A stretch of 64,000 bases of DNA. Source: Moorella humiferrea (GTDB lineage Bacteria > Bacillota > DSM-521 > Neomoorellales > Neomoorellaceae). Where the stretch lies: the NCBI RefSeq assembly GCF_039233145.1, contig NZ_CP136419.1, forward strand, positions 966,001 through 1,030,000. The letters are read 5' to 3'. The notes below the pieces were generated by a model that had not been told where the DNA came from, did no database searches, and was given only the letters and a program-made list of their open reading frames with translations. The stretch's first letter is position 1; each line of letters begins with the position of its first letter. Below, piece after piece: positions 54,403 through 62,174 of this stretch. A program made the translations under genes and the position numbers.

Positions 54403-55188
54403 ATGGCGGCGACCTTTAAACTCCTCGGTACCGGCGCCGGTCCGGGAGTACCGTCCTTTTATTGCAACTGCATTGCCTGTCAGGAGGCCAGGGAAAATCC
54501 ACGCTTTAGCCGGACACGGAGCGGGGCTATCCTGGATTTGGGAGAGAAGAAAATTCTTATCGACGCGTCGCCGGACTTACGTCACCAGCTTTTGCGAGAA
54601 AAGATTGATGAGCTATCATGTATTTTTCTCACTCACTGGCATTACGACCATTTTGGCGGTTTGGGTGAAGTGGAATTCTATGTTCGGCTGGTACGTCATG
54701 AACCTTTAACCCTCTACCTGCCGCCCAGCGCCGTAGAGGAATATCAGGCCGCCTTTCCGCACCTTCAGGATGTCCTGGTACCTGAACCATGGCAGTTTGG
54801 ACGTTGCTATGACTTTGGCAGGGCGACTCTTACCCCCTTACCGGCCAACCACAGTATCGAAACAGCAGGCATACTCGTGGTGGGGAAAAAGAGCCTTGCC
54901 TACTTTACTGACACCTGTGGCCTGCCGGCGGAAACTTTGCAGCGGGTACAGGGTGTAGACATCCTGATCTGTGACGCCACTTTTCATGGTGAAAACTGGT
55001 ATCCCCATAGCCACATGTCGGTAGAACAGGCCATTGCCCTGGGCCGCGCAACAGGGGCGGGGAAAACGATTCTCAGCCACCTTGCCATGCATTACAGCCA
55101 GGCGGTCACCGTGCGTCAACTGGAGCAAGAAATAGCTTCTTATCCCGGGGTTTCCCTGGCTTTTGACGGCCTGGAGCTAGAACTGTAG
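54403..55188 (+). CDS. PhnP-like metallo-beta-lactamase-fold hydrolase
   Basis: 261 residues from the ATG at 54403 behind GGGGAGGGAG. Opening GTGAGPGVPSFYCNCIACQEARENPRFSRTRSG matches the PhnP/PqqB type with a Cys triad that can hold a structural zinc. Metal site: LTHWHYDHFGG, PANHSIETAGI, ICDATFHGENW, LSHLAMHYS. PhnP cleaves phosphoribosyl cyclic phosphate, but no phn genes are near, so a different cyclic phosphate or ester substrate is likely. Last gene of the operon. Its stop overlaps the converging oxidoreductase gene by 12 bases. Confidence 0.83.
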   Translation: MAATFKLLGTGAGPGVPSFYCNCIACQEARENPRFSRTRSGAILDLGEKKILIDASPDLRHQLLREKIDELSCIFLTHWHYDHFGGLGEVEFYVRLVRHEPLTLYLPPSAVEEYQAAFPHLQDVLVPEPWQFGRCYDFGRATLTPLPANHSIETAGILVVGKKSLAYFTDTCGLPAETLQRVQGVDILICDATFHGENWYPHSHMSVEQAIALGRATGAGKTILSHLAMHYSQAVTVRQLEQEIASYPGVSLAFDGLELEL

Positions 55189-56298
55189 TCCATTTAAGGC
55201 CAACCACGCCTTTTGCGCCCAGGCCGGGTTGGCCAGCAGGGCCCGGCCGATGCCAACCAGATCGGCCCGCCCCTGCCGGATAACCATATCGGCAAACTGG
55301 GGCGTTTTAATGCCACCCGTCACTATAACCGGCACCCTGGCTACAGGTTTGATGGCAGCGGCCATATAGAGGAAGAAACCTTCCGGTCCCTGTTTCATAT
55401 AGCCACCCAGTCCCCCAGAAAGGTCAATAACGTCTACCCCAGCATCTTCCAGCAGGGGGATAATCCGGCAACTTTCTTCAAGATTTAGGCCACCTTCCAT
55501 GCGATCGTCGGCACCCAGGCGGTAAAAAACGGGATAGGCGGGACCGACGGCTTCCCGCACGGCATGGACGACCTCCAGGGGGAAACGCAGGCGGTTTTCC
55601 AGGGAACCACCGTAAGCATCACGGCGGCGGTTGGTGAGGGGTGAAAGAAACTGGTTCAAAAGATAGCCATGGGCGCCGTGGATTTCTACCAGGTCAAAGC
55701 CGGCTTTCTTGGCCCTGGCGGCAGCCAGGGCAAATTTTTCTGTTAACTCTTTAATCTCCTTAACTGTTAGTTCATGGGGGCGTTCTTCAAAGGGGATATA
55801 TAATTCTTCAGCTTTTCCAGGCCCATCTTCTTGATTCTGGGACAATTGCCGGGAACGGCGTGGTAGAAATGGGAGAGGTATGCCTGAAGGGGCCACGGCA
55901 TTTTCCAGGACTCTCGCACCCGCATGGTTGATTTGAATACCGGCAATCGCACCTTCGGAGCGGATCTTAGCTGCCAGCTTAGTAAGGCCGGGTAAGAGAC
56001 GGTCATGGTAAATACCTAGTTGTTTGGGATGGGCCTGGCCTTCCTCGCTAATATAAGCATGTTCTACAATGATGAGGCCTACACCGGCGCGGGTGTTCGC
56101 CCCGGCAAACTTTTGTCCAGCGTCATAGGTGCTGCCACCATGATAAGCCCTGGCCCGGAGGGTGTAGTGTTCAAGCATTTCCGGGGTTATCTCGCCCTCG
56201 GAAGCAGCGATGCCGAGGGCCATGGGGGGCATGACTATACGGTTGGGTAAGATAAGGTCTTTGACTTTCACTGGGGAAAATAAATGAATATTAGTCAT
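55177..56298 (-). CDS. NADH:flavin oxidoreductase, Old Yellow Enzyme family
   Basis: 373 residues, ATG behind TTGGAGAGG. FMN barrel: LFSPVKVKDLILPNRIVMPPMA, IQINHAGAR, GFDLVEIHGAHGYLLNQFLSPLTNRRRDAYGGSLENR (active-site HGAH), GGIKTPQFADMVIRQGRADLVGIGRALLANP. Lacks the C-terminal Fe-S/FAD domains of 2,4-dienoyl-CoA reductases, so it is a single-domain ene-reductase; substrate unknown. Convergent with the PhnP-like gene, sharing 12 bases. Confidence 0.9.
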   Translation of the reverse strand: MTNIHLFSPVKVKDLILPNRIVMPPMALGIAASEGEITPEMLEHYTLRARAYHGGSTYDAGQKFAGANTRAGVGLIIVEHAYISEEGQAHPKQLGIYHDRLLPGLTKLAAKIRSEGAIAGIQINHAGARVLENAVAPSGIPLPFLPRRSRQLSQNQEDGPGKAEELYIPFEERPHELTVKEIKELTEKFALAAARAKKAGFDLVEIHGAHGYLLNQFLSPLTNRRRDAYGGSLENRLRFPLEVVHAVREAVGPAYPVFYRLGADDRMEGGLNLEESCRIIPLLEDAGVDVIDLSGGLGGYMKQGPEGFFLYMAAAIKPVARVPVIVTGGIKTPQFADMVIRQGRADLVGIGRALLANPAWAQKAWLALNGLQF

Positions 56299-56434
56299 TG
56301 GTACATCCTCTCCAAGATTAACAAAGGCATTATTGGTTTATCTATAACAAAAAAATCAATATTTTTTCTTCGGTATATAGCCTTATTTTCCTGCCCTGTA
56401 ATCAATTAAGTTTAATCAGCAACCCTAAACTACC

Positions 56435-56455
56435 AAGACCACTTTAAGTGGTCTT
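56435..56455. repeat. Perfect inverted repeat in the oxidoreductase/TauE intergenic region
   Basis: AAGACCACTT (56435–56444), one base, AAGTGGTCTT (56446–56455). It lies between divergent genes, about 135 bases from the minus-strand start and 220 from the plus-strand one, so a regulator site is possible; a hairpin is equally possible. Bases 56461–56655 hold no convincing gene, only small frames (for example 56448–56633) that I do not recognise. Confidence 0.6.
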
Positions 56456-56676
56456 ATTTGATGCAAAAATAATTTTCAAGTGTAATCGCCCCCTATCTGA
56501 ATTCCTTGAAGATCCCTTAAAGCGGGAGGTGCGCGTAAAGACAAGTTACGAAAAGATTAGGGATGCTGGTCGGAGAAGGAGGAAAATGTTATATGGTTGT
56601 AGAACCTATAGTGGCACGGTTAGACAAGGATAAAGTATTGCGGTAGAAAATACTGTTGAAATGTGAAATAAGGGTG

Positions 56677-57447
56677 ATGGTTACGCCGGTGGTAGAAATT
56701 TTAGTGTTCTTTTTTTTATCGGCAGCCGGATTCCTAGCGGGATTTGTCGATTCGGTCGTTGGCGGTGGGGGGTTGATTTCCGTTCCGGCCCTTTTGCTTT
56801 GCGGTGTGTCACCCAGTGTGGTTTTAGGAACGAACAAACTCGCCGGGACCATGGCTACCTTAACCAGTACCATTTCCTTTGCCGCTTCCGATAAGGTAAA
56901 CTTCTCGCTGATTAAATATCTTTTCCCCTTTTCTCTGCTGGGAGCGACCTTGGGCGCCCATATGGTTAAATATATTCCCTCCCAGATTTTAAAACCGCTA
57001 ATAATTGTGCTGCTCATTTGTGTAAGCATTTATACCTTACGCAAGAAAGATTGGGGTTCTATTTCCACCTATGCCGGCAGAAACAAAAAAAATATTTGGC
57101 TGGGTGCTGCTGTGGCGGCTGGGCTAGGTTTTTATGATGGTTTTTTTGGCCCCGGAACCGGGTCATTTTTAATCTTTGCTTTTCTTCAGTTCGGTTTTGA
57201 TTTTGTGGTTGCCGCAGGTAATGCCAAAGTCTTAAATTTTGCCAGCAACATAGCTTCCCTGGCCACTTTTATACTAATGGGCGCTGTAAATTATAGTTAT
57301 GGTATAACCATGGGGATTACCATGGTTATTGGAGCGTTGCTCGGTTCCCGGTTGGCAATCACTAAAGGGACGGCCTTTGTCCGTTTGATGTTTATCGCCA
57401 TAACCTTGCTTTTAGTAGGTAAGCAGGTCTGGGATTTATTGCATTAA
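56677..57447 (+). CDS. TauE/SafE-family sulfite/anion exporter-like permease
   Basis: 256 residues from the ATG at 56677 (weak AAGGG site; the in-frame GTG or TTG upstream add 1–7 residues). About eight membrane segments in two repeats: FLAGFVDSVVGGGGLISVPALLLCGVSP and AAGLGFYDGFFGPGTGSFLIFAFLQFG, the twin motifs of the family. Members export or import sulfite, sulfoacetate, sulfonates or similar anions. Standing divergent to an ene-reductase; substrate not known. Confidence 0.88.
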   Translation: MVTPVVEILVFFFLSAAGFLAGFVDSVVGGGGLISVPALLLCGVSPSVVLGTNKLAGTMATLTSTISFAASDKVNFSLIKYLFPFSLLGATLGAHMVKYIPSQILKPLIIVLLICVSIYTLRKKDWGSISTYAGRNKKNIWLGAAVAAGLGFYDGFFGPGTGSFLIFAFLQFGFDFVVAAGNAKVLNFASNIASLATFILMGAVNYSYGITMGITMVIGALLGSRLAITKGTAFVRLMFIAITLLLVGKQVWDLLH

Positions 57448-57451
57448 TGTA

Positions 57452-57483
57452 AAATGCTCCCGCGGTAATACTGGGGAGCATTT
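57452..57483. terminator. Terminator between TauE-like and CotJC-like genes
   Basis: Perfect arms AAATGCTCCC (57452–57461) and GGGAGCATTT (57474–57483), serving converging genes. Confidence 0.8.
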
Positions 57484-57503
57484 ATTAAAATATAGAAACT
57501 CTT

Positions 57504-58190
57504 TTATTGGTGGGGAATTTGCGGCTGTTCAAAGGACGGCGGCTGCGGGTTGTGGAGGGAGGAACCCACAAAATCGCCGGGTGTGGACAGGTTGAAGGCG
57601 AGGCGGGCATCCTTGTCCACCCCCCAGTCCCGGGTAGAGCCTGTGCCCCTAATTTTTTGGAAACAATCCCGGAACATGGTGTTGTGGGCCTCTTCCCTGT
57701 TTAACAGGAAATCAATCATCTGACGTACATAGCGGTCGGCGATTTGCCGGTGCAGGTATTCATACACAACCTTGGCCCGCTGTTCGGCGGCGATGTTGGA
57801 AAGCAGGTCGGCGGGCAGGTCGCCGGTAGCTTCGATGTATGACGCGGTCCACACTTGGCCGGAGGCGTTGCTGTAAAAAGGGTTTAGTCCCGTCATTACA
57901 TGCGCCTGTACGTTGCCGATGGTGGCGTTCATGGCCTGGGGTTCATGGCCATTCAAGAGGTTGACCGCCGTACAAACCATTTCCAGGTGACTGAGCTCTT
58001 CGGCGGCTATATCGAGGAAAATATCCCTGATAGCCGGGTCGTGAATACGAAAGCTTTGGGCCAGGTATTGCAGCCCTGCCTTCAATTCGCCGTGGGGACC
58101 TCCGATTTGCTCCTGCAAAAGAGCCGCATAGTTCGGATTAGGGCGTTCTACACGTACCATTTCCAGGAGCTTTTTGTCGTGTTTAAACAT
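57504..58190 (-). CDS. Manganese catalase-type spore coat protein CotJC
   Basis: 228 residues, ATG behind AAGAAGGAGGAATACA. Ferritin-like four-helix fold with metal ligands in QIGGPHGELKAGLQYL, IAAEELSHLEMV, SNIAAEQRAKVVYEYL and NREEAHNTMF. N-terminal sequence MFKHDKKLLEMVRVERPNPNYAALLQEQIGG is typical of CotJC. Disproportionates peroxide; in Bacilli and Clostridia it is a spore coat component. No cotJA/cotJB beside it here. The Pro-rich C-terminus is normal for the family. Confidence 0.9.
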   Translation of the reverse strand: MFKHDKKLLEMVRVERPNPNYAALLQEQIGGPHGELKAGLQYLAQSFRIHDPAIRDIFLDIAAEELSHLEMVCTAVNLLNGHEPQAMNATIGNVQAHVMTGLNPFYSNASGQVWTASYIEATGDLPADLLSNIAAEQRAKVVYEYLHRQIADRYVRQMIDFLLNREEAHNTMFRDCFQKIRGTGSTRDWGVDKDARLAFNLSTPGDFVGSSLHNPQPPSFEQPQIPHQ

Positions 58191-58324
58191 TGTATTCCTC
58201 CTTCTTGTTTTTATTATTACTCGAGGAGCTTTAAATTATTATTAACAGATAGGCAGGATAAAAGGGAAAGTAGGCGAATAATGAAAATAAAAGCTTGAAA
58301 AATGTTAAAATTGGAGGAGTACCG

Positions 58325-58972
58325 GTGGGAAAGTTGAAAGCGGGTTTATGGTTGACGATCTTGATAATTTTAGGCATGTTTTTCATTACCGGTGTTGGAG
58401 GAGAAAAAACTGATGCGGGAACCAGGGTGAAAACGAGCCAAAATGACGAAAACATACCTCCTGCACCCCAAGAAAAAGAAGAACAACGGAAAGAAGACAC
58501 CACAAACAATGTACCGCCTGTAGCAACGGTAGGTAATAACAACGCAAGTAATAAAACCAATAATACCAATTCCAAGGTTTTTGTACCGCCAGCGCGCGGC
58601 TACTGGATCGAGGTTAGTACAGATGAGCAAAAAACAAGGATATATTACGATGGAAATTTAATAAAAGAATGGGATGTATCTACCGGAACGGAGGACAAGC
58701 CCACTCCTATCGGCGTTTTTAAAATACAAAACCGCGGTGAGTGGTTTTTTAGCGAAAAGTATCAGCAAGGAGGACGATGGTGGGTATCCTTTAAAGATTG
58801 GGGCGTTTACCTTTTCCACAGCGTGCCCATGGACAGGGAAAAGAGGGTAATTGTTGAGGAAGCGGCCCGCCTGGGAACGCCCGCCTCCCATGGGTGTGTA
58901 AGGCTGGCTACCGAAAATGCCAAATGGATTTATGATAATATCCCGCAAGGAACTCCGGTATATATACATTAA
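58325..58972 (+). CDS. L,D-transpeptidase (YkuD) with N-terminal membrane anchor
   Basis: 215 residues from the GTG at 58325 (TGGAGGAG six bases upstream). One N-terminal membrane segment (residues about 5–25), then a Glu/Asn/Thr-rich linker to about 90, then a YkuD domain ending with the catalytic stretch HSVPM … TPASHGCVRL (Cys nucleophile in SHGCVR). Builds 3-3 cross-links or anchors proteins in peptidoglycan, spore cortex in particular. Confidence 0.92.
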   Translation: MGKLKAGLWLTILIILGMFFITGVGGEKTDAGTRVKTSQNDENIPPAPQEKEEQRKEDTTNNVPPVATVGNNNASNKTNNTNSKVFVPPARGYWIEVSTDEQKTRIYYDGNLIKEWDVSTGTEDKPTPIGVFKIQNRGEWFFSEKYQQGGRWWVSFKDWGVYLFHSVPMDREKRVIVEEAARLGTPASHGCVRLATENAKWIYDNIPQGTPVYIH

Positions 58973-59107
58973 AATCGGTACTGTCCGTTCGGACGGTTAC
59001 TGGCTCGCCTGGAGGGGAGTACATACGCTTTCTTTGACACATCGCCGTAATAGCTGCACGGACAGGGGTTTATGCTGCCGATTAAAAGAAAATTGGAGGT
59101 CTACGTT

Positions 59108-59584
59108 ATGGTCAGGGCTGAGGAAATAATGGTTAAAGACGTGGCGGTCGTGCACCCGGACGATGTGGTGACCGACGTGGTGGGCCTCTTCGTTGAAAGG
59201 AACGTCACCAGCGCGGTGGTAGTCGACGAGAAAAATACCGTCAAAGGCATTATTACCGACGGCGACATTATGGCCGCCGTAAGGCGCCGTCGTCCGTTGG
59301 TGGTAGACTTTTTTAATTTTATATGGGCGGCCGGGGACGAAGTCGATCTGGCCGTCAAAGCGGAGGCCCTGTCGACAATGAAGGTAAAAGACCTCATGAC
59401 CAAACAGGTTATAACGGTAGGAGAGGATACGGAGATACTTGAAATCGCCCGGCTGATGGCCGAACATAAAATCAAACAAATACCTGTAGTACGGGGAAAC
59501 TTTTTAGTAGGACTGGTCCGCCGTTATGACATCGTCAAGGCTGTAGCCTGGCAGGTAAATAGATTACAGAACGATACAGAGTAG
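59108..59584 (+). CDS. CBS-pair domain protein
   Basis: 158 residues from the ATG at 59108 (TTGGAGG upstream). Two CBS motifs: AEEIMVKDVAVVHPDDVVTDVVGLFVERNVTSAVVVDEKNTVKGIITDGDIMAAV and VKDLMTKQVITVGEDTEILEIARLMAEHKIKQIPVVRGNFLVGLVRRYDIVKAV. Stand-alone CBS pairs bind adenine nucleotides as sensors. Partner unknown. The stretch 58973–59107 holds only the leader. Confidence 0.9.
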   Translation: MVRAEEIMVKDVAVVHPDDVVTDVVGLFVERNVTSAVVVDEKNTVKGIITDGDIMAAVRRRRPLVVDFFNFIWAAGDEVDLAVKAEALSTMKVKDLMTKQVITVGEDTEILEIARLMAEHKIKQIPVVRGNFLVGLVRRYDIVKAVAWQVNRLQNDTE

Positions 59585-59708
59585 AGAAGCAGAAATTAAT
59601 TTAGCAGACGGTGGTGTGGCGACCAAAAATTTATTCTTTAGCAGGAGCAATAACTCAACCTGGATTGGAGTGCCCGGCTATAATATTGACAGAGGTAGCC
59701 AATAAATC

Positions 59709-59738
59709 AATCCCGGTTTACGCGGGATTTTCTGTTTT
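59709..59738 (+). terminator. Hairpin terminator downstream of the CBS gene
   Basis: Arms AATCCCG (59709–59715) and CGGGATT (59723–59729), then TTCTGTTTT. Confidence 0.6.
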
Positions 59739-60040
59739 CGTGGCGTAATCATCAAAAAGCGTCATGACTACCATATTAACGAAAATAGTAGATGCTGGTA
59801 AGTTGAAATCATATAACGGTGGAAGTGCCGGACAGGGATTCCTGGGGATGTACCTCCTGGCCGTTACTCCGGCGGAGCCCGATGGTGGAGCATAGTCCGG
59901 CAGCTATCGAGATGTCTGGGGTTGCCGTTATGATAACCGGGGAGCCTGAGGGTGCTTCTGGTGTAAAGATTATACCCGACCGTGATCGAGAACCTTTTAG
60001 CATTACAGAAGCGCCATAAATTAATAAAGGTGGGTCGGCT
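59739..60040. other. 300-base gap without an assignable gene
   Basis: Bases about 59810–60020 are GC-rich, unlike the A/T-rich flanks, and carry open frames on both strands (59819–60019 plus, 66 residues; 59809–60057 minus, 82 residues). Neither has a good ribosome site nor a sequence I recognise. Possibly a decayed gene fragment or a structured leader of the epimerase gene. Confidence 0.4.
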
Positions 60041-60976
60041 TTGAAAATATTAATCACCGGCGGTACAGGCCTTTTAGGACGTTCCCTTTGTACAAAACTC
60101 CTACAGGCAGGTCATGATCCAATCGTTCTTTCACGTGACGCTGCGGCAGCAAGGGGCAGGCTACCCTCCGGGGTTCAGCTTATCCAGTGGCAGCCCGGCG
60201 CTGAAAGGGTACCCTTGGCGGCCCTGGAAGGTGTAGAAGCGGTTATCAACCTGGCCGGGGAGAATATCGGCGTCGGGCGCTGGACTGCTTCGCGAAAACA
60301 GCTTATTATGCAAAGCCGTGTGGGTATAACTCGGGCATTGGTAGAGGGCTTTCAAGGGTTGAGTAAGCCTCCCCGGGTATTCATTAGCGGGTCGGCAATC
60401 GGTTATTACGGCCCTTGCGGTGACGAAGAACTGACCGAAGCATCGTCACCTGGAAACGATTTTTTAGCTAAAGTCTGCCGGGCTTGGGAGCAAGAAGCCA
60501 ACCGGGCCGGGGAATTGGGGGTGAGGGTAGTAACTATACGCACCGGTATTGTCCTGAGCAGGGAAGGAGGAACCCTGCCGCGTATGGTTACCCCTTTTCG
60601 TTTGTTTATTGGCGGCCCGTTAGGTAGCGGCCGGCAGTGGGTTTCCTGGATTCACATTGCTGATGCTATAGGGATCATCAAACTGGCCCTCGAGCATACA
60701 ACCGTGGCTGGACCGCTAAATCTTACCGCACCCCGGCCGGTACGCATGGAGGAATTTGCCTCGGTTCTGGGAAGAGTGCTGAAGCGGCCTTCCAGTTTGC
60801 GAGTACCGGCATGGGTGCTGAAAATGGCATTAGGGGAAATGGCCGCTCTTCTGCTTACCGGCCAGCGGGTGCTCCCTGCCCGGGCTTTACAGGAGGGTTA
60901 CCAGTTTCGCTATCCCGAGTTAGCAGGGGCCCTGGAAGATTTACTCATATCCTCACGCCATGAAAGAAAGGGATAA
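60041..60976 (+). CDS. TIGR01777-family NAD(P)-dependent epimerase/reductase
   Basis: 311 residues, TTG start after AAAGGTGG. Rossmann fold GGTGLLGRSLCTKLL, the family motif VINLAGENIGVGRWTASRKQLI, FISGSAIGYYG (Ser/Tyr site) and GPLGSGRQWVSWIHIADAIGIIKLAL; the DUF1731 C-terminal motif VPAWVLKMALGEMA is present. Members (YfcH, YfhF) are sugar-nucleotide epimerase-like; function undefined. Confidence 0.92.
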   Translation: MKILITGGTGLLGRSLCTKLLQAGHDPIVLSRDAAAARGRLPSGVQLIQWQPGAERVPLAALEGVEAVINLAGENIGVGRWTASRKQLIMQSRVGITRALVEGFQGLSKPPRVFISGSAIGYYGPCGDEELTEASSPGNDFLAKVCRAWEQEANRAGELGVRVVTIRTGIVLSREGGTLPRMVTPFRLFIGGPLGSGRQWVSWIHIADAIGIIKLALEHTTVAGPLNLTAPRPVRMEEFASVLGRVLKRPSSLRVPAWVLKMALGEMAALLLTGQRVLPARALQEGYQFRYPELAGALEDLLISSRHERKG

Positions 60977-60977
60977 G

Positions 60978-61279
60978 GTGAACACCGGCGAAAGAAGGCT
61001 ACTGTTGAGCTAGCAATCCTCGCCTTTAGAGCGTGCGCCCGATCTTCTCAATCGCCAAAAGTAATCGAGGAGGTAGTAGCCCTTGTAAATAGTCAACCAA
61101 TAACTAAGGAAGCCCTGGAAAAAGAAATACTTAGAATGCAATTAACCGCTGAAATGAGGATTCAATCAGGATCTGTTTCTAACATCGAGTTTTTAAAGAA
61201 TTCCGGACGGGAGTGGTCCAAGATGGATAAGAAGCTGCCATCCAGCGAAGTATCTGCTCGACGCTTTGCTACCTCTTAA
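60978..61279 (+). pseudogene. Frameshifted SurA_N-like lipoprotein gene (second copy)
   Basis: A GTG at 60978 begins MNTGERRLLLS, then stops at a TAG (61011–61013). The downstream frame continues ILAFRACARSSQSPKVIEEVVALVNSQPITKEALEKEILRMQLTAEM to a TAA at 61277–61279. Read together: a lipoprotein signal with Cys, then a SurA/PrsA-type N-terminal helical domain, cut off at about 85 residues. A frameshift near 61005 and loss of the 3' part make it a pseudogene. The 61-bp core is shared with 880–940. From 61280 to 61508 I see no gene. Confidence 0.6.
61034..61094 (+). repeat. 61-bp dispersed repeat, copy 2
   Basis: Matches 880–940 at 57 of 61 bases. Differences fall at four single sites and change two of the encoded residues within the shared stretch (E to V and A to V), plus a G to S at its end. 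It lies inside the broken lipoprotein gene. Confidence 0.85.
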
Positions 61280-61508
61280 CGTTCCTATATTCCACATCCC
61301 TGGTTATACTTTCCATGATTTTTAGGGGCAGTCTAAAATTAGAGGGTTAGCCCGATGACTAGATGAAGGTTTTATAAAGAATAGCGGCGAAATAATGCGA
61401 ACCAAGGTGTGTTTTGGTCGTTTAAGTCCAAATTATTGGAGGTTAGTAGCAGCTACCAACAGATTAATAAATAATAACAAAACATAACAAAAAGCTTACC
61501 ATAAAGTT

Positions 61509-62174
61509 ATGGAACTATTAACCATCAGCAAAGCGGCAAAGAAACTGGGCGTCCATCCTAACAGCCTGCGCAACTGGGAAAAGCGGGGCTTAATCAAGCC
61601 TGTCCGTTTGCCTGGAGGCCAGCGCCGGTACTCCATGGATGAACTCAATAAGCTTCTACAGTCCGGCCAATTGACTGGCGAACGCGAGGCAGTCGTGCTG
61701 TACGCCCGGGTGTCCACCAAAAAGCAGGCCGACGCCGGCAACCTGGAGCGGCAGATGGAACGGCTGCGCCAGTATGCTGGAGAACACGGGTTTACCATCA
61801 GGGCGGAATTTGCGGACGTGGCTAGCGGCTTGAACCAGAAGCGCCGTGGCCTGGCCAACGTACTCAAGTTAGCCGAGCAGGGTGAGTATAAGAAACTTAT
61901 TATCGAGTACCCCGACCGACTGGCCCGTTTCGGATATTCGTACATTGAGCGTCATTTAAAATATTGCGGCGTAGAAATAATCGCCATAGCGGAAAAAGAG
62001 CCGGAAGACGCTCAAAGCGAATTGGTGAAAGATTTGCTGGCCATAGTCACGTCATTTTCTGCCCGGTTATACGGGGCCAGGGGCGGCAAAAAAGTGAGGC
62101 AGGGGTTTCGGGAACTAATCGCGGGAGTGGAGCTGGATGAAGAAACAGCGAAAGAACAAAAAGAGAATGAGTGA
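61509..62174 (+). CDS. tnpA: IS607-type serine recombinase TnpA
   Basis: 221 residues. MerR-like DNA-binding domain at residues 1–55 (LTISKAAKKLGVHPNSLRNWEKRGLIKP, GGQRRYSMDELNKLL), then a small serine-recombinase catalytic domain: YARVSTKKQ with the nucleophile Ser, NLERQMERLRQYA, DVASGLNQKRRGL, YPDRLARFGYSYIERHLKYCGVEII. DNA-binding-first order is the IS607 signature. Looks intact. Overlaps the TnpB gene by 38 bases. Confidence 0.93.
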   Translation: MELLTISKAAKKLGVHPNSLRNWEKRGLIKPVRLPGGQRRYSMDELNKLLQSGQLTGEREAVVLYARVSTKKQADAGNLERQMERLRQYAGEHGFTIRAEFADVASGLNQKRRGLANVLKLAEQGEYKKLIIEYPDRLARFGYSYIERHLKYCGVEIIAIAEKEPEDAQSELVKDLLAIVTSFSARLYGARGGKKVRQGFRELIAGVELDEETAKEQKENE

